Part shown: positions 52,139 to 64,000 of the stretch, piece by piece | Position numbering within the stretch: the stretch's first letter is position 1 | How the letters are laid out: each line of letters opens with the position of its first letter | Origin: Pseudomonadota bacterium | Lineage (GTDB): Bacteria; Pseudomonadota; Gammaproteobacteria; Steroidobacterales; Steroidobacteraceae | DNA length: 64,000 nt | Direction of reading: 5' to 3' | Assembly (NCBI GenBank): GCA_963204835.1 | Contig: CAUJHJ010000017.1 | Span: 1 to 64,000 of the forward strand | The notes under the pieces: generated by a model | Seen by the model: the letters and a program-made list of their open reading frames with translations, nothing else | Told to the model about the DNA's origin: nothing | Database searches by the model: none | Program-made: the position numbers and the translations under genes

Positions 52139-53071
52139 TCAGATCCCCCGGCCGAAGCTGTCCCGGAAGCGCGCCTCGAATTCGGCGCGCGTGAAGCGAT
52201 GGTTCTGCGTGCCGTGGTGCTCGATCTTGATCGCGCCCATGAGCGATGCGATGCGGCCGGTCGTCGGCCAGTCGAGCCGGTTCTGCAGGCCGTACAACAG
52301 TCCCGCGCGGTAGGCGTCGCCGCAGCCGGTCGGGTCCGCAAGCTTGGCGGCACGTGCCACCGGAACTTCGTGCACGGTGCCGCCCGCGTAAATGCGCGAC
52401 CCCTGGCCGCCGAGGGTCACGATCAATGCCTCGACTTTCGCCGCGATCTGCTCGAGCGACAGTCCGGTGCGATCGCAGACAAGGTTGCCTTCGTAATCGT
52501 TGAAGGCCACCCAGGTCGCCTCGTCGATGAACTTGTGCAGGTCATCGCCGGAGAAAAGCGGCAGGCCCTGCCCCGGATCGAACAGCACGGGAATGCCCGC
52601 AGCGACGAACTGTTCCGAGTGCTGGATCATGCCGTCGCGGTTTTCGGGTGCCACGACGCCGATGCGGATGCCCGCCCCCGTGGGAACCGGGTTGCGGTGC
52701 GCGAACATCATCGAACCGGGGTGGAAGGCGGTGATCTGGTTCGAATCGAGGTCGGTCGTGATGTAGGCCTGCGGCGTGTACTCGCTGTCCATCGGGTCGA
52801 TGTAGGCGAGCGACAGGCCGTTCGCGCGCATCCACGCCTCGTAGGGACCGAAGTCTCTGCCGACGACCGCCATGGCATGGCCGTCGCCGCCAAGCAGCTT
52901 CAGGTTGTAGGCGATATTGCCTGCGCAGCCACCGAAGTTGCGCCGCATCGCAGGCACGAGGAACGAGACATTGAGGAGGTGGATGCGGTCGGCGAGGATG
53001 TGGTCCCTGAACCTGCCGTCGAAGACCATGACGGTGTCGAACGCGACCGAACCGCAGACAAGGACTGACAT
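52139..53071 (-). CDS. PfkB-family kinase, adenosine kinase-like
   Basis: 310 residues. N-terminal VLVCGSVAFDTVMVF and the PfkB motif NFGGCAGNIAYNLKLLGG; C-terminal DPTGCGDAYRAGLLYGL contains the catalytic Asp and anion hole. The DPTG-GD-RAG form resembles mycobacterial adenosine kinase, but ribokinase-type sugars cannot be excluded. A good SD (GGAGG) precedes ATG 53071. It follows the gcv genes and dgkA on the same strand. Confidence 0.88.
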   Translation of the reverse strand: MSVLVCGSVAFDTVMVFDGRFRDHILADRIHLLNVSFLVPAMRRNFGGCAGNIAYNLKLLGGDGHAMAVVGRDFGPYEAWMRANGLSLAYIDPMDSEYTPQAYITTDLDSNQITAFHPGSMMFAHRNPVPTGAGIRIGVVAPENRDGMIQHSEQFVAAGIPVLFDPGQGLPLFSGDDLHKFIDEATWVAFNDYEGNLVCDRTGLSLEQIAAKVEALIVTLGGQGSRIYAGGTVHEVPVARAAKLADPTGCGDAYRAGLLYGLQNRLDWPTTGRIASLMGAIKIEHHGTQNHRFTRAEFEARFRDSFGRGI

Positions 53072-53087
53072 ATTCCTCCGTTATTCC

Positions 53088-53453
53088 TCAATGATCGGCG
53101 AGCAGCAGCACCCAGACCGCGGCGCAGAGCACGAACGACATGAACACGGCAGCCGAGCCGATGTCCTTGGCGAGGCCCGCGAGCCTGTGCTGCTCGAGCC
53201 CGATGCGGTCCACCGTCGCCTCGATCGCGCTGTTGACGAGTTCGACGACGAGGATGAGCAGCACCGGCGCGACGAGTAGAGCACGTTCGACGCCGCTGCG
53301 TCCAAGCCAGAGCGCGAGCGGCACGGCAACGAGCGCGGCCAGCAATTCCTGGCGGAAGGCGGCCTCCTCGCGAAAGGCGCCGCGCAGCCCCTTCAGGCTC
53401 GTGAGCAAGGCGCGCAACACCCGGGTGACGCCGCGCGGCTTGTCGCGCTCCAT
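53088..53453 (-). CDS. dgkA: Diacylglycerol kinase
   Basis: A small trimeric membrane enzyme rephosphorylating diacylglycerol released by periplasmic glucan or LPS modification. At 121 residues it equals E. coli DgkA, with REEAAFRQE on the surface helix and the catalytic VVELVNSAIEATVDRIG, plus three membrane spans. ATG 53453 overlaps the gcvPB stop (ATGA), so it is tied to riboswitch-controlled transcription. Confidence 0.96.
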   Translation of the reverse strand: MERDKPRGVTRVLRALLTSLKGLRGAFREEAAFRQELLAALVAVPLALWLGRSGVERALLVAPVLLILVVELVNSAIEATVDRIGLEQHRLAGLAKDIGSAAVFMSFVLCAAVWVLLLADH

Positions 53454-54928
53454 CAGGCCGCCGCGCCCGGCTTCCAGGTGAGATCGAGCTGGCGCGCGGC
53501 CCGCACGTCGTCGAGCCGCCGCACCGGCAGCGTGTGCGGCGCGCCCTTCAGCAGCGACGCATCACCCTCGCCCTCATGTCGTATCTTCACCATCGCCTCG
53601 ATGAAGGCATCCAGGGCCTCCTTGCTCTCTGTTTCCGTCGGCTCGATCAGCAGGCACTCGGGCACGAGCAGCGGGAAGTAGGTGGTCGGCGCATGGAAGC
53701 CGAAATCGAGCAGGCGCTTGGCGATGTCCATCGCCGTGACGCCCTGTTCCTTCGCCTGGCGCTTCGCGGTGACGATGAACTCGTGGCTCGCGCGGCGCTG
53801 CGGATAGGCTGCGTCGTACCCCGCCTGCACGAGCTTCGCGAGCAGGTAGTTGGCATTCAGCGTCGCGAAATCGGCGACCCGGCTCATGCCCTCGCGGCCC
53901 AGCATGCGCATGTAGATGTAGGCCCGCAGCAACACGCCCGCGTTGCCCATGAAGGTCGACAGTCGGCCGATCGACTGCGGCAGATCCTGCTCGCTGAGCC
54001 AGCGATGGCGCTCGCCCTCGCGCCCGACGATCGGGATCGGCAGGTAGGGCAGCAGGCGCTCGCTCACGCCCACCGCGCCCGACCCCGGCCCGCCGCCGCC
54101 GTGCGGCGTCGAGAAGGTCTTGTGCAGGTTCATGTGGATCACGTCGAACCCCATGTCCCCGGGACGCACCTTGCCGAGAATCGCGTTCAGGTTCGCGCCG
54201 TCGTAATAAAGGAGGCCGCCCGCCGCGTGCACGATGCCCGCCACCTCCTTGATGCGGCGCTCGAACACGCCGAGCGTCGAGGGGTTCGTGAGCATGATGC
54301 CGGCGGTGTTCGGCCCGACCACCGCCTTCAGGGCCTCGATGTCGACGTCGCCGTCGGCCATCACCGGGATCTCGCGCACCACGCAGCCGCACATCGTCGC
54401 GGTCGCGGGGTTCGTGCCGTGCGCGGCCTCCGGCACGATGATTTCATTGCGCGCGAGGTCGCCGCGCGCGCGGTGATAGGCGCGGATCATCGCCACGCCG
54501 GCGAACTCGCCGTGCGCGCCCGCCATCGGCGTCAGCGAGACGCCGCGCATGCCGGTGACTTCCTTCAGCATTTCCTGCAGTTCGTACATGCAGGCGAGGA
54601 ACCCCTGGCCGTGTGACTCGGGCGCGAGCGGATGCCGCCCCGTGAACTCGGGCAGCAGGGCGTACTGGTTGCACGCCTTCGGGTTGTATTTCATCGTGCA
54701 CGAGCCGAGCGGGTAGAAGTGCGTGTCGATCGAGAAATTGAGCTGCGAGAGGCGCGTGAAGTGACGCACCGCCTCGAGCTCGCTCACTTCCGGCAGCAGC
54801 GGCCGGTTCCTGCGGCGCAGGTGGGCGGGCAGGTCCGCTGGAATCGCGGTCTTCTGCGGCCACTGGCCGATCGCACCGCGGCCCGGGCGCGAGTATTCGA
54901 AGATCGGTTTTTCGAGGCGATTCGACAT
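53453..54928 (-). CDS. gcvPB: Glycine dehydrogenase (decarboxylating) subunit 2
   Basis: The PLP-bearing half of the split glycine cleavage P-protein. 491 residues with [37 protein letters not shown] and the PLP lysine K270 in [18 protein letters not shown]. It works with GcvPA, GcvH, GcvT and lipoamide dehydrogenase to convert glycine to CO2, ammonia and methylene-THF. Starts at ATG 54928, 14 bp after gcvPA. Confidence 0.97.
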   Translation of the reverse strand: MSNRLEKPIFEYSRPGRGAIGQWPQKTAIPADLPAHLRRRNRPLLPEVSELEAVRHFTRLSQLNFSIDTHFYPLGSCTMKYNPKACNQYALLPEFTGRHPLAPESHGQGFLACMYELQEMLKEVTGMRGVSLTPMAGAHGEFAGVAMIRAYHRARGDLARNEIIVPEAAHGTNPATATMCGCVVREIPVMADGDVDIEALKAVVGPNTAGIMLTNPSTLGVFERRIKEVAGIVHAAGGLLYYDGANLNAILGKVRPGDMGFDVIHMNLHKTFSTPHGGGGPGSGAVGVSERLLPYLPIPIVGREGERHRWLSEQDLPQSIGRLSTFMGNAGVLLRAYIYMRMLGREGMSRVADFATLNANYLLAKLVQAGYDAAYPQRRASHEFIVTAKRQAKEQGVTAMDIAKRLLDFGFHAPTTYFPLLVPECLLIEPTETESKEALDAFIEAMVKIRHEGEGDASLLKGAPHTLPVRRLDDVRAARQLDLTWKPGAAA

Positions 54929-54942
54929 TCTGGTGATCCTTC

Positions 54943-56316
54943 TCAGGCCGCGCGCGCGGCGCGCAACGCCTCGGTGAGGGCCGCGGCACAGGTTTCGATG
55001 TCGGCGGCGGTCTTGGTCTCGGTCGCGCAAACGAGGATCGCCGAGCCGAGTTCGGGATAGTGCTCGCCGAGGTCGAAGCCGCCGAGCACGCCGCGGTCGG
55101 CAAGGCCGCGCAGCACCTCCGCCGCCGGGCGGTCGAGCAACAGGACCGCCTCGTGGAAGTTCGGGCCCTCGAAGCAGCGGCGCACGCCCTTGACGCGCGA
55201 CAGCGCCGCGACGAGCTCGCGCGTGCGCTGCGCCGACAGCGCCGCCACCCGCTCGAGCCCCTCGGGCCCCATGATCGACATGTAAATCGTGGCCGCCGTC
55301 ATCAGCAGGCCCTGGTTCGTGCAGATGTTCGAGGTCGCCTTGCCGCGGCGGATGTGCTGTTCGCGCGCCTGCAGCGTGAGCGCGTAGCCCACCCGGCCGT
55401 CGAGGTCGACCGTGCGGCCGACGATGCGGCCCGGCATCTGGCGCACGTACTCCATGCGCGTGGTCATGAAGCCGAAATACGGGCCACCCGAGGAGAGCGG
55501 CACGCCGAGCGGCTGGCCTTCGCCGACGACGATGTCGGCGCCCTTCGCGCCCCACTCGCCCGGCGGCTTCAGGATCGCGAGCGACGTCGGGTTCACGACC
55601 GCGATCACGAGCGCGCCGTTGGCATGCGCCCAGTCGGTGAGCGCATCGACATCCTCGAGCATGCCGAAGAAGTTCGGCTGCTGGATCACGAGCGCGTTGA
55701 TGTCCTCGCCGGCGTACGGGGCGAGCGCCGTGGGCGCGACGCAGCCCGACTCGCGCACGTACGACACGGTGTCGAAGACGAGACCCTGGTTGCCCGCCGT
55801 CGCGACCGCCACCTTGCGGTAATGCGGGTGCACGGTGGTCGGCACGAGGATGCGCAGCGAACTCGACTTGCGATGCGCGCGCACAGCCATGAGCGCGGCC
55901 TCGGCGAGCGCCGAACCGCCGTCGTAGAGCGTGGCGTTCGACACCTGCATGCCGGTGAGCGAGGCGATCATCGTCTGGTACTCGTAGATCGCCTGCAGCG
56001 TGCCCTGGCTCGCCTCGGCCTGGTAGGGCGTGTAGGCGCTGTAGATCTCGCCGCGCGTGACGATCGCCCACACCGCCGAGGGAATGTGGTGCTCGTAGGC
56101 GCCGGCGCCGAGGAACGACAGCGGCGAACCGTCCTGCTTCGCGCGCGCCGTCATCAGCCGCCCGATCTCCTGCTCCGGCAGTCCCACCGGAACGCCCGCG
56201 AGGGACTTGATGCGCAGTTCCTGCGGGATCTCGTCGAACAGCGCCTCGATCGACGGGGCGCCGATCGCCGCGAGCATGTCGCGGATGTCGTCTTCGGTGT
56301 GCGGAATGAACGGCAT
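54943..56316 (-). CDS. gcvPA: Glycine dehydrogenase (decarboxylating) subunit 1
   Basis: The other half of the split P-protein, 457 residues, beginning [17 protein letters not shown] with [48 protein letters not shown], and [15 protein letters not shown] precedes ATG 56316. The split form differs from the single-chain GcvP of E. coli but occurs in many bacteria. Confidence 0.97.
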   Translation of the reverse strand: MPFIPHTEDDIRDMLAAIGAPSIEALFDEIPQELRIKSLAGVPVGLPEQEIGRLMTARAKQDGSPLSFLGAGAYEHHIPSAVWAIVTRGEIYSAYTPYQAEASQGTLQAIYEYQTMIASLTGMQVSNATLYDGGSALAEAALMAVRAHRKSSSLRILVPTTVHPHYRKVAVATAGNQGLVFDTVSYVRESGCVAPTALAPYAGEDINALVIQQPNFFGMLEDVDALTDWAHANGALVIAVVNPTSLAILKPPGEWGAKGADIVVGEGQPLGVPLSSGGPYFGFMTTRMEYVRQMPGRIVGRTVDLDGRVGYALTLQAREQHIRRGKATSNICTNQGLLMTAATIYMSIMGPEGLERVAALSAQRTRELVAALSRVKGVRRCFEGPNFHEAVLLLDRPAAEVLRGLADRGVLGGFDLGEHYPELGSAILVCATETKTAADIETCAAALTEALRAARAA

Positions 56317-56327
56317 CACGCCTCTCC

Positions 56328-56723
56328 TTAAGCGCCTTCGGCCTGCAGCACGGCTTCGTAGTCCGACGCACTGAGGAGGGCGTCGGCCGCGCGCGGATCG
56401 GCGGGCTTGACCCGGATCAGCCAGCCGCCGCCATAGGGGTCCTGGTTGATGAGTTCCGGGGCGCCCGCCAGTTCCGCGTTGGCCGCCGTCACCGTGCCCG
56501 CGATCGGGCTGTAGACATCGGAAGCGGCCTTGACCGACTCGACGACCGCGCAGGCTTCGCCCGCGGCCAGCGTGCGGCCGACGGCCGGCACCTCGACGAA
56601 CACCAGGTCGCCCAGCGCCGCCTGCGCATGGTCGCTGATGCCGATTTCGACCGTGCCGTCGGCGAGGGGTTTCACCCACTCGTGGCTCTTTGCATACCTC
56701 AAGTCAGCGGGAATCTGGCTCAT
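56328..56723 (-). CDS. gcvH: Glycine cleavage system H protein
   Basis: The lipoyl-carrying shuttle protein, 131 residues. The lipoylated lysine is K65 ([15 protein letters not shown]); other family segments are [29 protein letters not shown] and [13 protein letters not shown]. It is a substrate of LipA/LipB encoded at 16810-18499. Starts at ATG 56723, 13 bp downstream of gcvT. Confidence 0.98.
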   Translation of the reverse strand: MSQIPADLRYAKSHEWVKPLADGTVEIGISDHAQAALGDLVFVEVPAVGRTLAAGEACAVVESVKAASDVYSPIAGTVTAANAELAGAPELINQDPYGGGWLIRVKPADPRAADALLSASDYEAVLQAEGA

Positions 56724-56736
56724 GGAATCACTCCGG

Positions 56737-57831
56737 TCAGGAAACGAGTACTTTGCCGTGGCGGACAAACGGCGGCTTGACGACCCGCGCGGCGAGCAGC
56801 TTGCCGCGGATATCGACCTGCACGCGCTCGCCCGTGCCCGCGGGCACGCGCGCGAGCGCAATGGACTTCTCGAGGGTCGGCGAAAACGTGCCGCTCGTGA
56901 TCTCACCCTCGCCGACGCCTTCGACGACGACTTTCTGGTGGCCGCGCAGCACACCGCGGTCCTCGAGCACGAGGCCGACGAGGCGCGCGAGCGATCCGCG
57001 CGCGCGGATCGCTTCGAGCGCCGCGCGGCCGACAAAATCGCGCCCGGCGGGCTCGAATGCCACCGTCCAGGCGAGGCCCGACTCGAGCGGGTTCGTGCCC
57101 TCGCCCATGTCGTTGCCGTAGAGGTTCATGCCCGCCTCGAGCCGCAGCGTGTCGCGGGCACCGAGCCCGCAGGAGCGCACGCCGCGTTCATTGAGCGCAA
57201 CCCAGGTGGGCTCGGCCTCGACGGCTGGCAGGACGATCTCGAAGCCGTCCTCGCCCGTGTAGCCGGTGCGCGCGACGAACCAGCCGCCGATGGCACGGCC
57301 GTTGAAGGGCGCAAGTGCCATCACCGCGGCCCGCGCCGCCGGGTCCGGCGGCAGCAGGCCTTCGACAAGGCTGCGCGCCTGCGGCCCCTGCACGGCGATC
57401 ATGCCGAGGTCGGTGCGTTCGGTGACCTCGACGCCGAAGGGCACGGCGTGCGCGCGGATCCACGCGAGGTCCTTGTCGCGCGTGCCGGCATTCACCACGA
57501 CGCGGAAGAAGCGCTCGTCGAGGTAGTAAATGATGAGATCGTCGAGGACGCCGCCGGCCTCGTTCAGCAGGCAGGAGTACAGCGCCTTGCCGGGCGTGCG
57601 CAGCTTGCCCACATCGTTCGCGACGAGGCGTTCGAGGAAAGGGCGCGCCCGCTCGCCTGCGAGGTCCACCACGCACATGTGCGAGACATCGAACACGCCC
57701 GCATGGCGGCGCACGGCGTGGTGCTCCTCGATCTGCGAACCGTAGTGGACGGGCATGTCCCAGCCCCCGAAATCGACCATCCGGGCGCCGAGGCGGGTGT
57801 GCAGGTCAAAAAGCGGTGTGCGTCGTCCCAT
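56737..57831 (-). CDS. gcvT: Glycine cleavage system aminomethyltransferase (T protein)
   Basis: It releases ammonia from the H-protein intermediate and makes methylene-THF. 364 residues with [70 protein letters not shown] and the C-terminal [14 protein letters not shown] 57831 lies a few bases downstream of the second glycine aptamer, so riboswitch control of its translation or transcription is direct. Confidence 0.98.
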   Translation of the reverse strand: MGRRTPLFDLHTRLGARMVDFGGWDMPVHYGSQIEEHHAVRRHAGVFDVSHMCVVDLAGERARPFLERLVANDVGKLRTPGKALYSCLLNEAGGVLDDLIIYYLDERFFRVVVNAGTRDKDLAWIRAHAVPFGVEVTERTDLGMIAVQGPQARSLVEGLLPPDPAARAAVMALAPFNGRAIGGWFVARTGYTGEDGFEIVLPAVEAEPTWVALNERGVRSCGLGARDTLRLEAGMNLYGNDMGEGTNPLESGLAWTVAFEPAGRDFVGRAALEAIRARGSLARLVGLVLEDRGVLRGHQKVVVEGVGEGEITSGTFSPTLEKSIALARVPAGTGERVQVDIRGKLLAARVVKPPFVRHGKVLVS

Positions 57832-57849
57832 ATGGACTCACTTCCACCG

Positions 57850-58044
57850 CCCCTCTGTCCTGTGACCTGAGAGATCGGGCGGGTCCACCGGGACTCGCCT
57901 CACCCCTTCGGTGGGTGGGCCGGGCCCACCACTCTCCAGAGCTCGCCTGGGTCCTGCCGTTCTTTTGCCTGAGCGTTTCCGGGCGGAACTTGCGCCTTCG
58001 GCGTCCCGCTGCCCGTGGGGGCGGTGGGATCTCTCCGGACAGTC
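57850..58044 (-). ncRNA. Tandem glycine riboswitch upstream of gcvT
   Basis: Read on the minus strand, aptamer 1 spans about 58044-57951: CCGGAGAGA, GCCGAAGGCGCAA (58002-57990) and CTCAGGCAAAAGAACGG (57973-57957). Aptamer 2 spans about 57943-57850: CTCTGGAGAG, CGAAGGGGTGAGG (about 57911-57899) and CTCTCAGGT...ACAGGACAGAGG (57873-57851). These are the conserved blocks of the two glycine-riboswitch aptamers. The 3' end of aptamer 2 is 18 bp from the gcvT ATG, with only a modest SD (GGAAG) between and no U-tract terminator, favouring translational control. In the well-studied cases glycine turns the genes on. Confidence 0.92.
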
Positions 58045-58089
58045 TTGGATAGCGGCGAGCCGCGACATGATACCAGCGGCCGCAACGAC

Positions 58090-58095
58090 TAGAAT
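58090..58095 (+). promoter_or_regulatory. -10 element of ispG (candidate)
   Basis: TAGAAT, nine bases before the ispG ATG, leaving about three untranslated bases. No SD is visible. The stretch 58045-58089 must also hold the promoter of the riboswitch transcript, which I cannot identify. Confidence 0.45.
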
Positions 58096-58104
58096 AACTC
58101 TCTC

Positions 58105-59330
<1,226 letters not shown>

Positions 59331-59334
<4 letters not shown>

Positions 59335-59669
59335 GCGGCCTCTCCGACCGCCGTTGCAGGCCCTGCGAGGGCGGCGTCGAGCCGTTGGCGCGCGCCGAGG
59401 CCGAGCGCCTGCGGGCGTCCCTGCACGAGGGGTGGCAGCTCGCGTCCGATGCGCGCTCGATCCGCCGGGAGTTCGCGTTTCGCGACTTCTTTCGCACGAT
59501 GAGCTTCGTGAACGCCCTCGCGCACATCGCGAACCTCGAGGACCACCACCCCGACCTCGAGGTTGGCTACAACTATTGCCGGGTCCGCTTCACGACCCAC
59601 GCGATCCGCGGGCTGTCCGAAAACGACTTCATCTGCGCGGCGAAGATCGACCTGATCCCGCTAGCGTAG
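59331..59669 (+). CDS. phhB: Pterin-4a-carbinolamine dehydratase
   Basis: It recycles tetrahydrobiopterin-type cofactors; in bacteria it accompanies phenylalanine hydroxylase. 112 residues with [72 protein letters not shown], including the catalytic EDHHPD histidines. ATG 59331 overlaps the ispG stop (ATGA). phhA is not in the window. Confidence 0.95.
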
Positions 59670-59897
59670 CCGCGTCAGGACATCGATCACGCGCCGCAGG
59701 CACTCGCCATTCGCGCCCGCCTGCGCACCGGCGCGCAGCATGTGCTCGTCGTCGGCAGCCAGCAGCTGATGCAACTGGTCTTTCCACTGCAAGAGGATGG
59801 CACGCTTCTGCGAGTCTGAAAGGCCGGTCGCCTGCTCCAGCGCTTCGGGAGTGCCGAACGTGCGCGCCGGATTCTTCATCGCCTGCTGGATGTCCAT
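59661..59897 (-). CDS. Small conserved-looking protein, function unknown
   Basis: 78 residues: an N-terminal NPARTFGTPEALEQATGLSDSQKRAILLQWKDQL followed by a helical C-terminal half. The pattern of a short acidic helix pair with KRxILxxW is seen in small proteobacterial hypotheticals. A GAGGGAG Shine-Dalgarno upstream of the ATG supports translation. Its stop overlaps phhB by 9 bp on the opposite strand. Confidence 0.65.
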   Translation of the reverse strand: MDIQQAMKNPARTFGTPEALEQATGLSDSQKRAILLQWKDQLHQLLAADDEHMLRAGAQAGANGECLRRVIDVLTRLR

Positions 59898-59909
59898 CGG
59901 ATAGCTCCC

Positions 59910-61142
59910 TCAAATCGTGGGGGGCCGCGCAGCCATGGGCAGGTCCCCACCTACGCCGAGCGCCCGCTCGGCGAACAGCCGCTTCACCGGCGCGAGCCGG
60001 TTCACGACCCCCATCCCGCGGCGCGCGACCTGCGCCACCGGCCCCTGCCCCAGCGCGAGGAAGTCGTTGAAGCCGCTCATTGCAGCGGACATCAGCTCGT
60101 TCTGCGGGCGGCGCCGGCGCTCGTAGCGGCGCAGGATGCGTAGCGCGCCGGGGTCCTCGCGCTCCTCCCGTGCGTCGGCGAGCACCTCGGCAAGCGCCGC
60201 GGCGTCGAGGAAGCCGAGGTTCACGCCCTGCCCCGCGAGCGGGTGCACCGTGTGGGCGGCATCGCCGATCAGCGCGCAGCGCTCGAGCACATAGTGTTCG
60301 GCGCGGGTCGCCGCCAGCGGGATCGACACCCGGCCGCTCGCGAGCCGCACCTCCCCCAGCGCGCCGTCGAGCGCTGCGGTGAGCTCACGCTCGAAATCCG
60401 GAACCGACAGCGTCCGCAACTGCGCGGCACGCTCACTCGCGACCGACCAGACGATCGAGCACTGGCCGTTCGCAAGCGGCAGGAAGGCGAGCGTGCCGTC
60501 GCCCAGGAAGCGCTGCCATGCCGTCGACTCGTGCGGCTTGCCCGTCACCACGTTCGCGACGATCGCCTGCTGGCGGTAGTCACGGGTTTTCGCCGGCAGG
60601 CCGGCCAGCTCGCGCACGCGCGAACGCCCGCCATCGGCCCCCACCACGAGTCGCGCAGGGATGCGACGCTCGCCGAGCCCGACGATGGCCTCATCGGGGG
60701 AGAGGGCCAGGGCCTCGACATTCGCCGGCACGATCGTGACCCCGAGCGTTTCGAGGGAGGCATGGAGCGCGGCCTGGATCAGGCGGCCTTCGACGATGTA
60801 GCCGAGGTTCGGTTCGCCGAGTTCGGCCGCATCGAACACGAGCGCCTCGCCGCCGCGTGGCGCCATCGATGCGTGCCAGACCCGCATGCGCTCATAGGGA
60901 CTGACCCGCGCCGCCTCGATGGCTTCCCAGGCACCGGCCGCCGCGAGGATGCGCGCGCTCGCGCGGGACAGCGCGAACACCCGCAAGTCGTAATCGTCGG
61001 TCGGCCTCCAGGGCGCCGGGCGTTCGCGCTCGATCACGACCACCCGCGCGGCCGGCACTCGTGCCTGGCGTACGGCCAGCGCGGCGAACGCGGCGCCGAC
61101 CGCGCCTCCGCCGACGACCGCGAGGTCGTATTCAGTCGCCAT
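59910..61142 (-). CDS. ubiI: Ubiquinone-biosynthesis FAD monooxygenase (UbiI/VisC-like)
   Basis: A flavin hydroxylase of the UbiH/COQ6 family acting in ring hydroxylation of ubiquinone. 410 residues: [20 protein letters not shown] at the start, DYDLRVFALSRASARIL, GADGGRSRVRELAG, and LIGDAAHTVHPLAGQGVNLGFLD. Position after ubiH in the ygfB-pepP-ubiH-ubiI order supports UbiI (C5 hydroxylase), though C1/C5/C6 specificity among these paralogues shifts between lineages. ATG 61142 overlaps ubiH by 11 bp. Confidence 0.85.
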   Translation of the reverse strand: MATEYDLAVVGGGAVGAAFAALAVRQARVPAARVVVIERERPAPWRPTDDYDLRVFALSRASARILAAAGAWEAIEAARVSPYERMRVWHASMAPRGGEALVFDAAELGEPNLGYIVEGRLIQAALHASLETLGVTIVPANVEALALSPDEAIVGLGERRIPARLVVGADGGRSRVRELAGLPAKTRDYRQQAIVANVVTGKPHESTAWQRFLGDGTLAFLPLANGQCSIVWSVASERAAQLRTLSVPDFERELTAALDGALGEVRLASGRVSIPLAATRAEHYVLERCALIGDAAHTVHPLAGQGVNLGFLDAAALAEVLADAREEREDPGALRILRRYERRRRPQNELMSAAMSGFNDFLALGQGPVAQVARRGMGVVNRLAPVKRLFAERALGVGGDLPMAARPPTI

Positions 61143-62405
61143 GGCGTTCAGGCCGGTCCTGGTTCGCAAGGCCGAGGCCGCGCGCGAGGCGTGGCAGGCG
61201 ACCTGCGAAGCCCCAGCTCACGCGCGACATGGCGCGCTTGGCGGGCGGCGCCAGATCGAAGAACAGGAGGCCGAGATCGCGCAACAGCCCGACCCCGCGC
61301 CGCTCGTCGCGGAACAGCTTCACGAGGCCGTCCGTGAAGCGGATGACACCGCGGCGGTCGCCCTCCCGCGCCGCGACGAAGCGCTCGATCACCGCGCGGC
61401 TGCCGACATCCTCGCCCCGGGCTTTCGCGCAGGCTAGCACCTCGGCCAGGGTGGCCGCATCGCGCAGCCCCAGGTTGAAACCCTGCCCCGCCACCGGGTG
61501 CAGCGCCTGCGCCGCATTGCCGATCAGCACCACGCGCTCGCCGTGCGTCGCATCGCTGCGGGTGAGCGCGAGCGGATAGGACGCGCGCGCACCGGCGCGC
61601 ACGAAGCGACCCACCCGCCAGCCGAAGCGCCGCTGCAACTCCGCGAGGAACTGCACATCGGGCAGCGCGCGGGCGCGCTCGGCGGCCCCGGGCGCGAGCG
61701 CCCAGACCACCGTATAGCTGCCATCCGCAAGCGGCAGCAGCGCGAGCGGCCCGACCGAAGTGAAGCGTTCGTACGCCGTGCCGTCGTGGCGGGATTCCGC
61801 GGCGACATTGGCGACCACTGCAACCTGGCCATAGTCCTCCACATGGGACGGCAGGCCGAGCGTCGAGCGCAGCATCGACTGCGCGCCGTCGGCGGCGACC
61901 AGCAAGGAGGCCTGCAGCCGCTCGCGCGCCTTGCCCGTGCGTTCCACCTCGAGGGTTGCCGCCCCGCTGTCCACCGTCACCTGCACGGCCCGCGCCGGCA
62001 TGTACGGCGTCAATCGCGGTGCTCCCTCGAGCACGCTCCACAGCGCACGCCCGATGGCGCGGTTGGGAAGCACATGGCCGAAAGCATCGAGGCCCTGCTC
62101 GGCAGCCGAGAGTCGCGCGAAACCGAAGCGGCCGGCGTCGGACACATGGATGGCACGAATCGCCGCGCCCTCCGCCGCCATCCGCGGCCAGACGCCGAGA
62201 CCCTCGAACACGGCGCGGCTGCCGTTGCCGATGGCGGTGGTACGCTCGTCGAAGCTCGGCTGCGCCGCCGCGTCGGGCGCGTAGCCCTCGACCAGCGCCA
62301 CGGTGAGATCCGTATCGCGCAGGGCCGCCGCGAGGCTCGCGCCGACCATGCCGCCACCGACGATGGCGACATCGACGCGTGCCAGATCCCCTGGCCGGGA
62401 TGCGC

Positions 62406-62409
<4 letters not shown>
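61132..62409 (-). CDS. ubiH: 2-octaprenyl-6-methoxyphenol hydroxylase (UbiH)
   Basis: 425 residues aligning by eye with E. coli UbiH: VDVAIVGGGMVGASLAAALRDTDL, FDERTTAIGNGS, IHVSDAGRFGF, VAADGAQSMLRSTLG, VVANVAAESRHDGTAYERFTSVGPLALLPL and VLIGNAAQALHPVAGQGFNLGLRD. Note GNAA instead of GDAA in the FAD motif, as in E. coli UbiH. The start is GTG 62409, overlapping the pepP stop (GTGA). Confidence 0.93.
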
Positions 62410-63721
<1,312 letters not shown>

Positions 63722-63722
<1 letters not shown>

Positions 63723-64000
63723 CAATGCAGCGACTCGGTGGTGGCGGGCGGCACCATCCGGTAGGGCGCCAGCTCCTCGAACAGCAGCTGCACCCCCACC
63801 CGCACGAACTCCACGAGCTCGGCGTAGGCACTTTCGTTCGATTCGAGGCTCTCGTCGCCATCCACCCCGATGCGAGTAATCTCCGACAGGTCGCGGACGA
63901 TTTCGCCCACCTCGCCCGGCAAGCGGGTCACGTCTTCAATGGAACTCGTGCCGAGGCCGTAGAGGAATCCCTGGCACCACTGCCCGAGCGCGGTCGCGCG
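63722..64000 (-). CDS. ygfB: UPF0149/YgfB family protein (partial, 5' end off window)
   Basis: The last 92 residues of a YgfB-type protein: QWCQGFLYGLG, EVGEIVRDLSEITRIGVDGDE, ESAYAELVEFVRVGVQLLFEEL. It sits directly before pepP-ubiH-ubiI exactly as in E. coli. The function of the family is not fully established; it is all-helical and cytosolic. The start codon is beyond position 64000. Confidence 0.88.

Overview
The window reads as a compact, visibly GC-rich chromosome segment of a gammaproteobacterium, most likely from the Xanthomonadales/Nevskiales side (inference). The reasons are the E. coli-like gene orders (surA-pdxA-rsmA-apaG-apaH; ygfB-pepP-ubiH-ubiI next to gcvTHP; dacA-ybeD with lipA/lipB; mreBCD-mrdAB-mltB-rlpA), combined with features not typical of enterics: GatCAB, AmgK/MurU, split GcvPA/GcvPB, a kynurenine operon and full-length Sua5. 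I see no rRNA, tRNA, CRISPR array, insertion sequence, integrase or prophage. Apart from two genes cut by the window edges, every gene looks intact.

Layout. 1-2464 (minus): a fused ArsR/methyltransferase-like regulator, metF and the 5' part of metH. 2537-6598 (minus): gatC-gatA-gatB-hslO, divergent from 6718-16672 (plus), the rod-shape and cell-wall block mreB-mreC-mreD-mrdA-mrdB-mltB-rlpA-dacA-dat-ybeD plus a small lipoprotein. 16810-20206 (minus): amgK-murU-lipA-lipB. 20231-27238 (plus): lptD-surA-pdxA-rsmA-usp-apaG-apaH. 27235-29170 (minus): a secreted M20 peptidase and an orphan lipoprotein. 29193-33080 (plus): kynurenine pathway genes. 33052-37935: folA, a SET-domain protein and thyA (minus), an inverted glycine-zipper lipoprotein (plus), lgt and an RlmI-like methyltransferase (minus). 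37954-40020 (plus): a DUF255 protein. 39977-43111 (minus): exported RidA, HIT, DUF486, HAD and a PLP decarboxylase. 43262-47776 (plus): hutC-hutU-hutH and a VOC protein. 47849-57831 (minus): a tandem glycine riboswitch driving gcvT-gcvH-gcvPA-gcvPB, continuing into dgkA, a PfkB kinase, an Nma111-like double protease, sua5 and a lipoprotein. 58105-59669 (plus): ispG-phhB. 59661-64000 (minus): ygfB-pepP-ubiH-ubiI and a small protein.

The genes work together in cell-envelope growth (Mre/Mrd/MltB/RlpA/DacA, MurNAc recycling by AmgK/MurU, LptD/SurA, Lgt), one-carbon and glycine metabolism (MetF/MetH, GcvTHP, ThyA/FolA) and amino-acid breakdown (Hut, kynurenine). Organisation is extremely tight. 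About 21 neighbouring gene pairs overlap by the tetramer NTGA, several convergent genes overlap at their stops, and many transcription-unit heads show a -10-like hexamer about six bases before the ATG, suggesting leaderless mRNAs. No obviously new multi-gene system is visible. The most unusual items are the leaderless-promoter pattern, the SET protein inside a thyA-folA unit, the ArsR/methyltransferase fusion and the Nma111-like protease.
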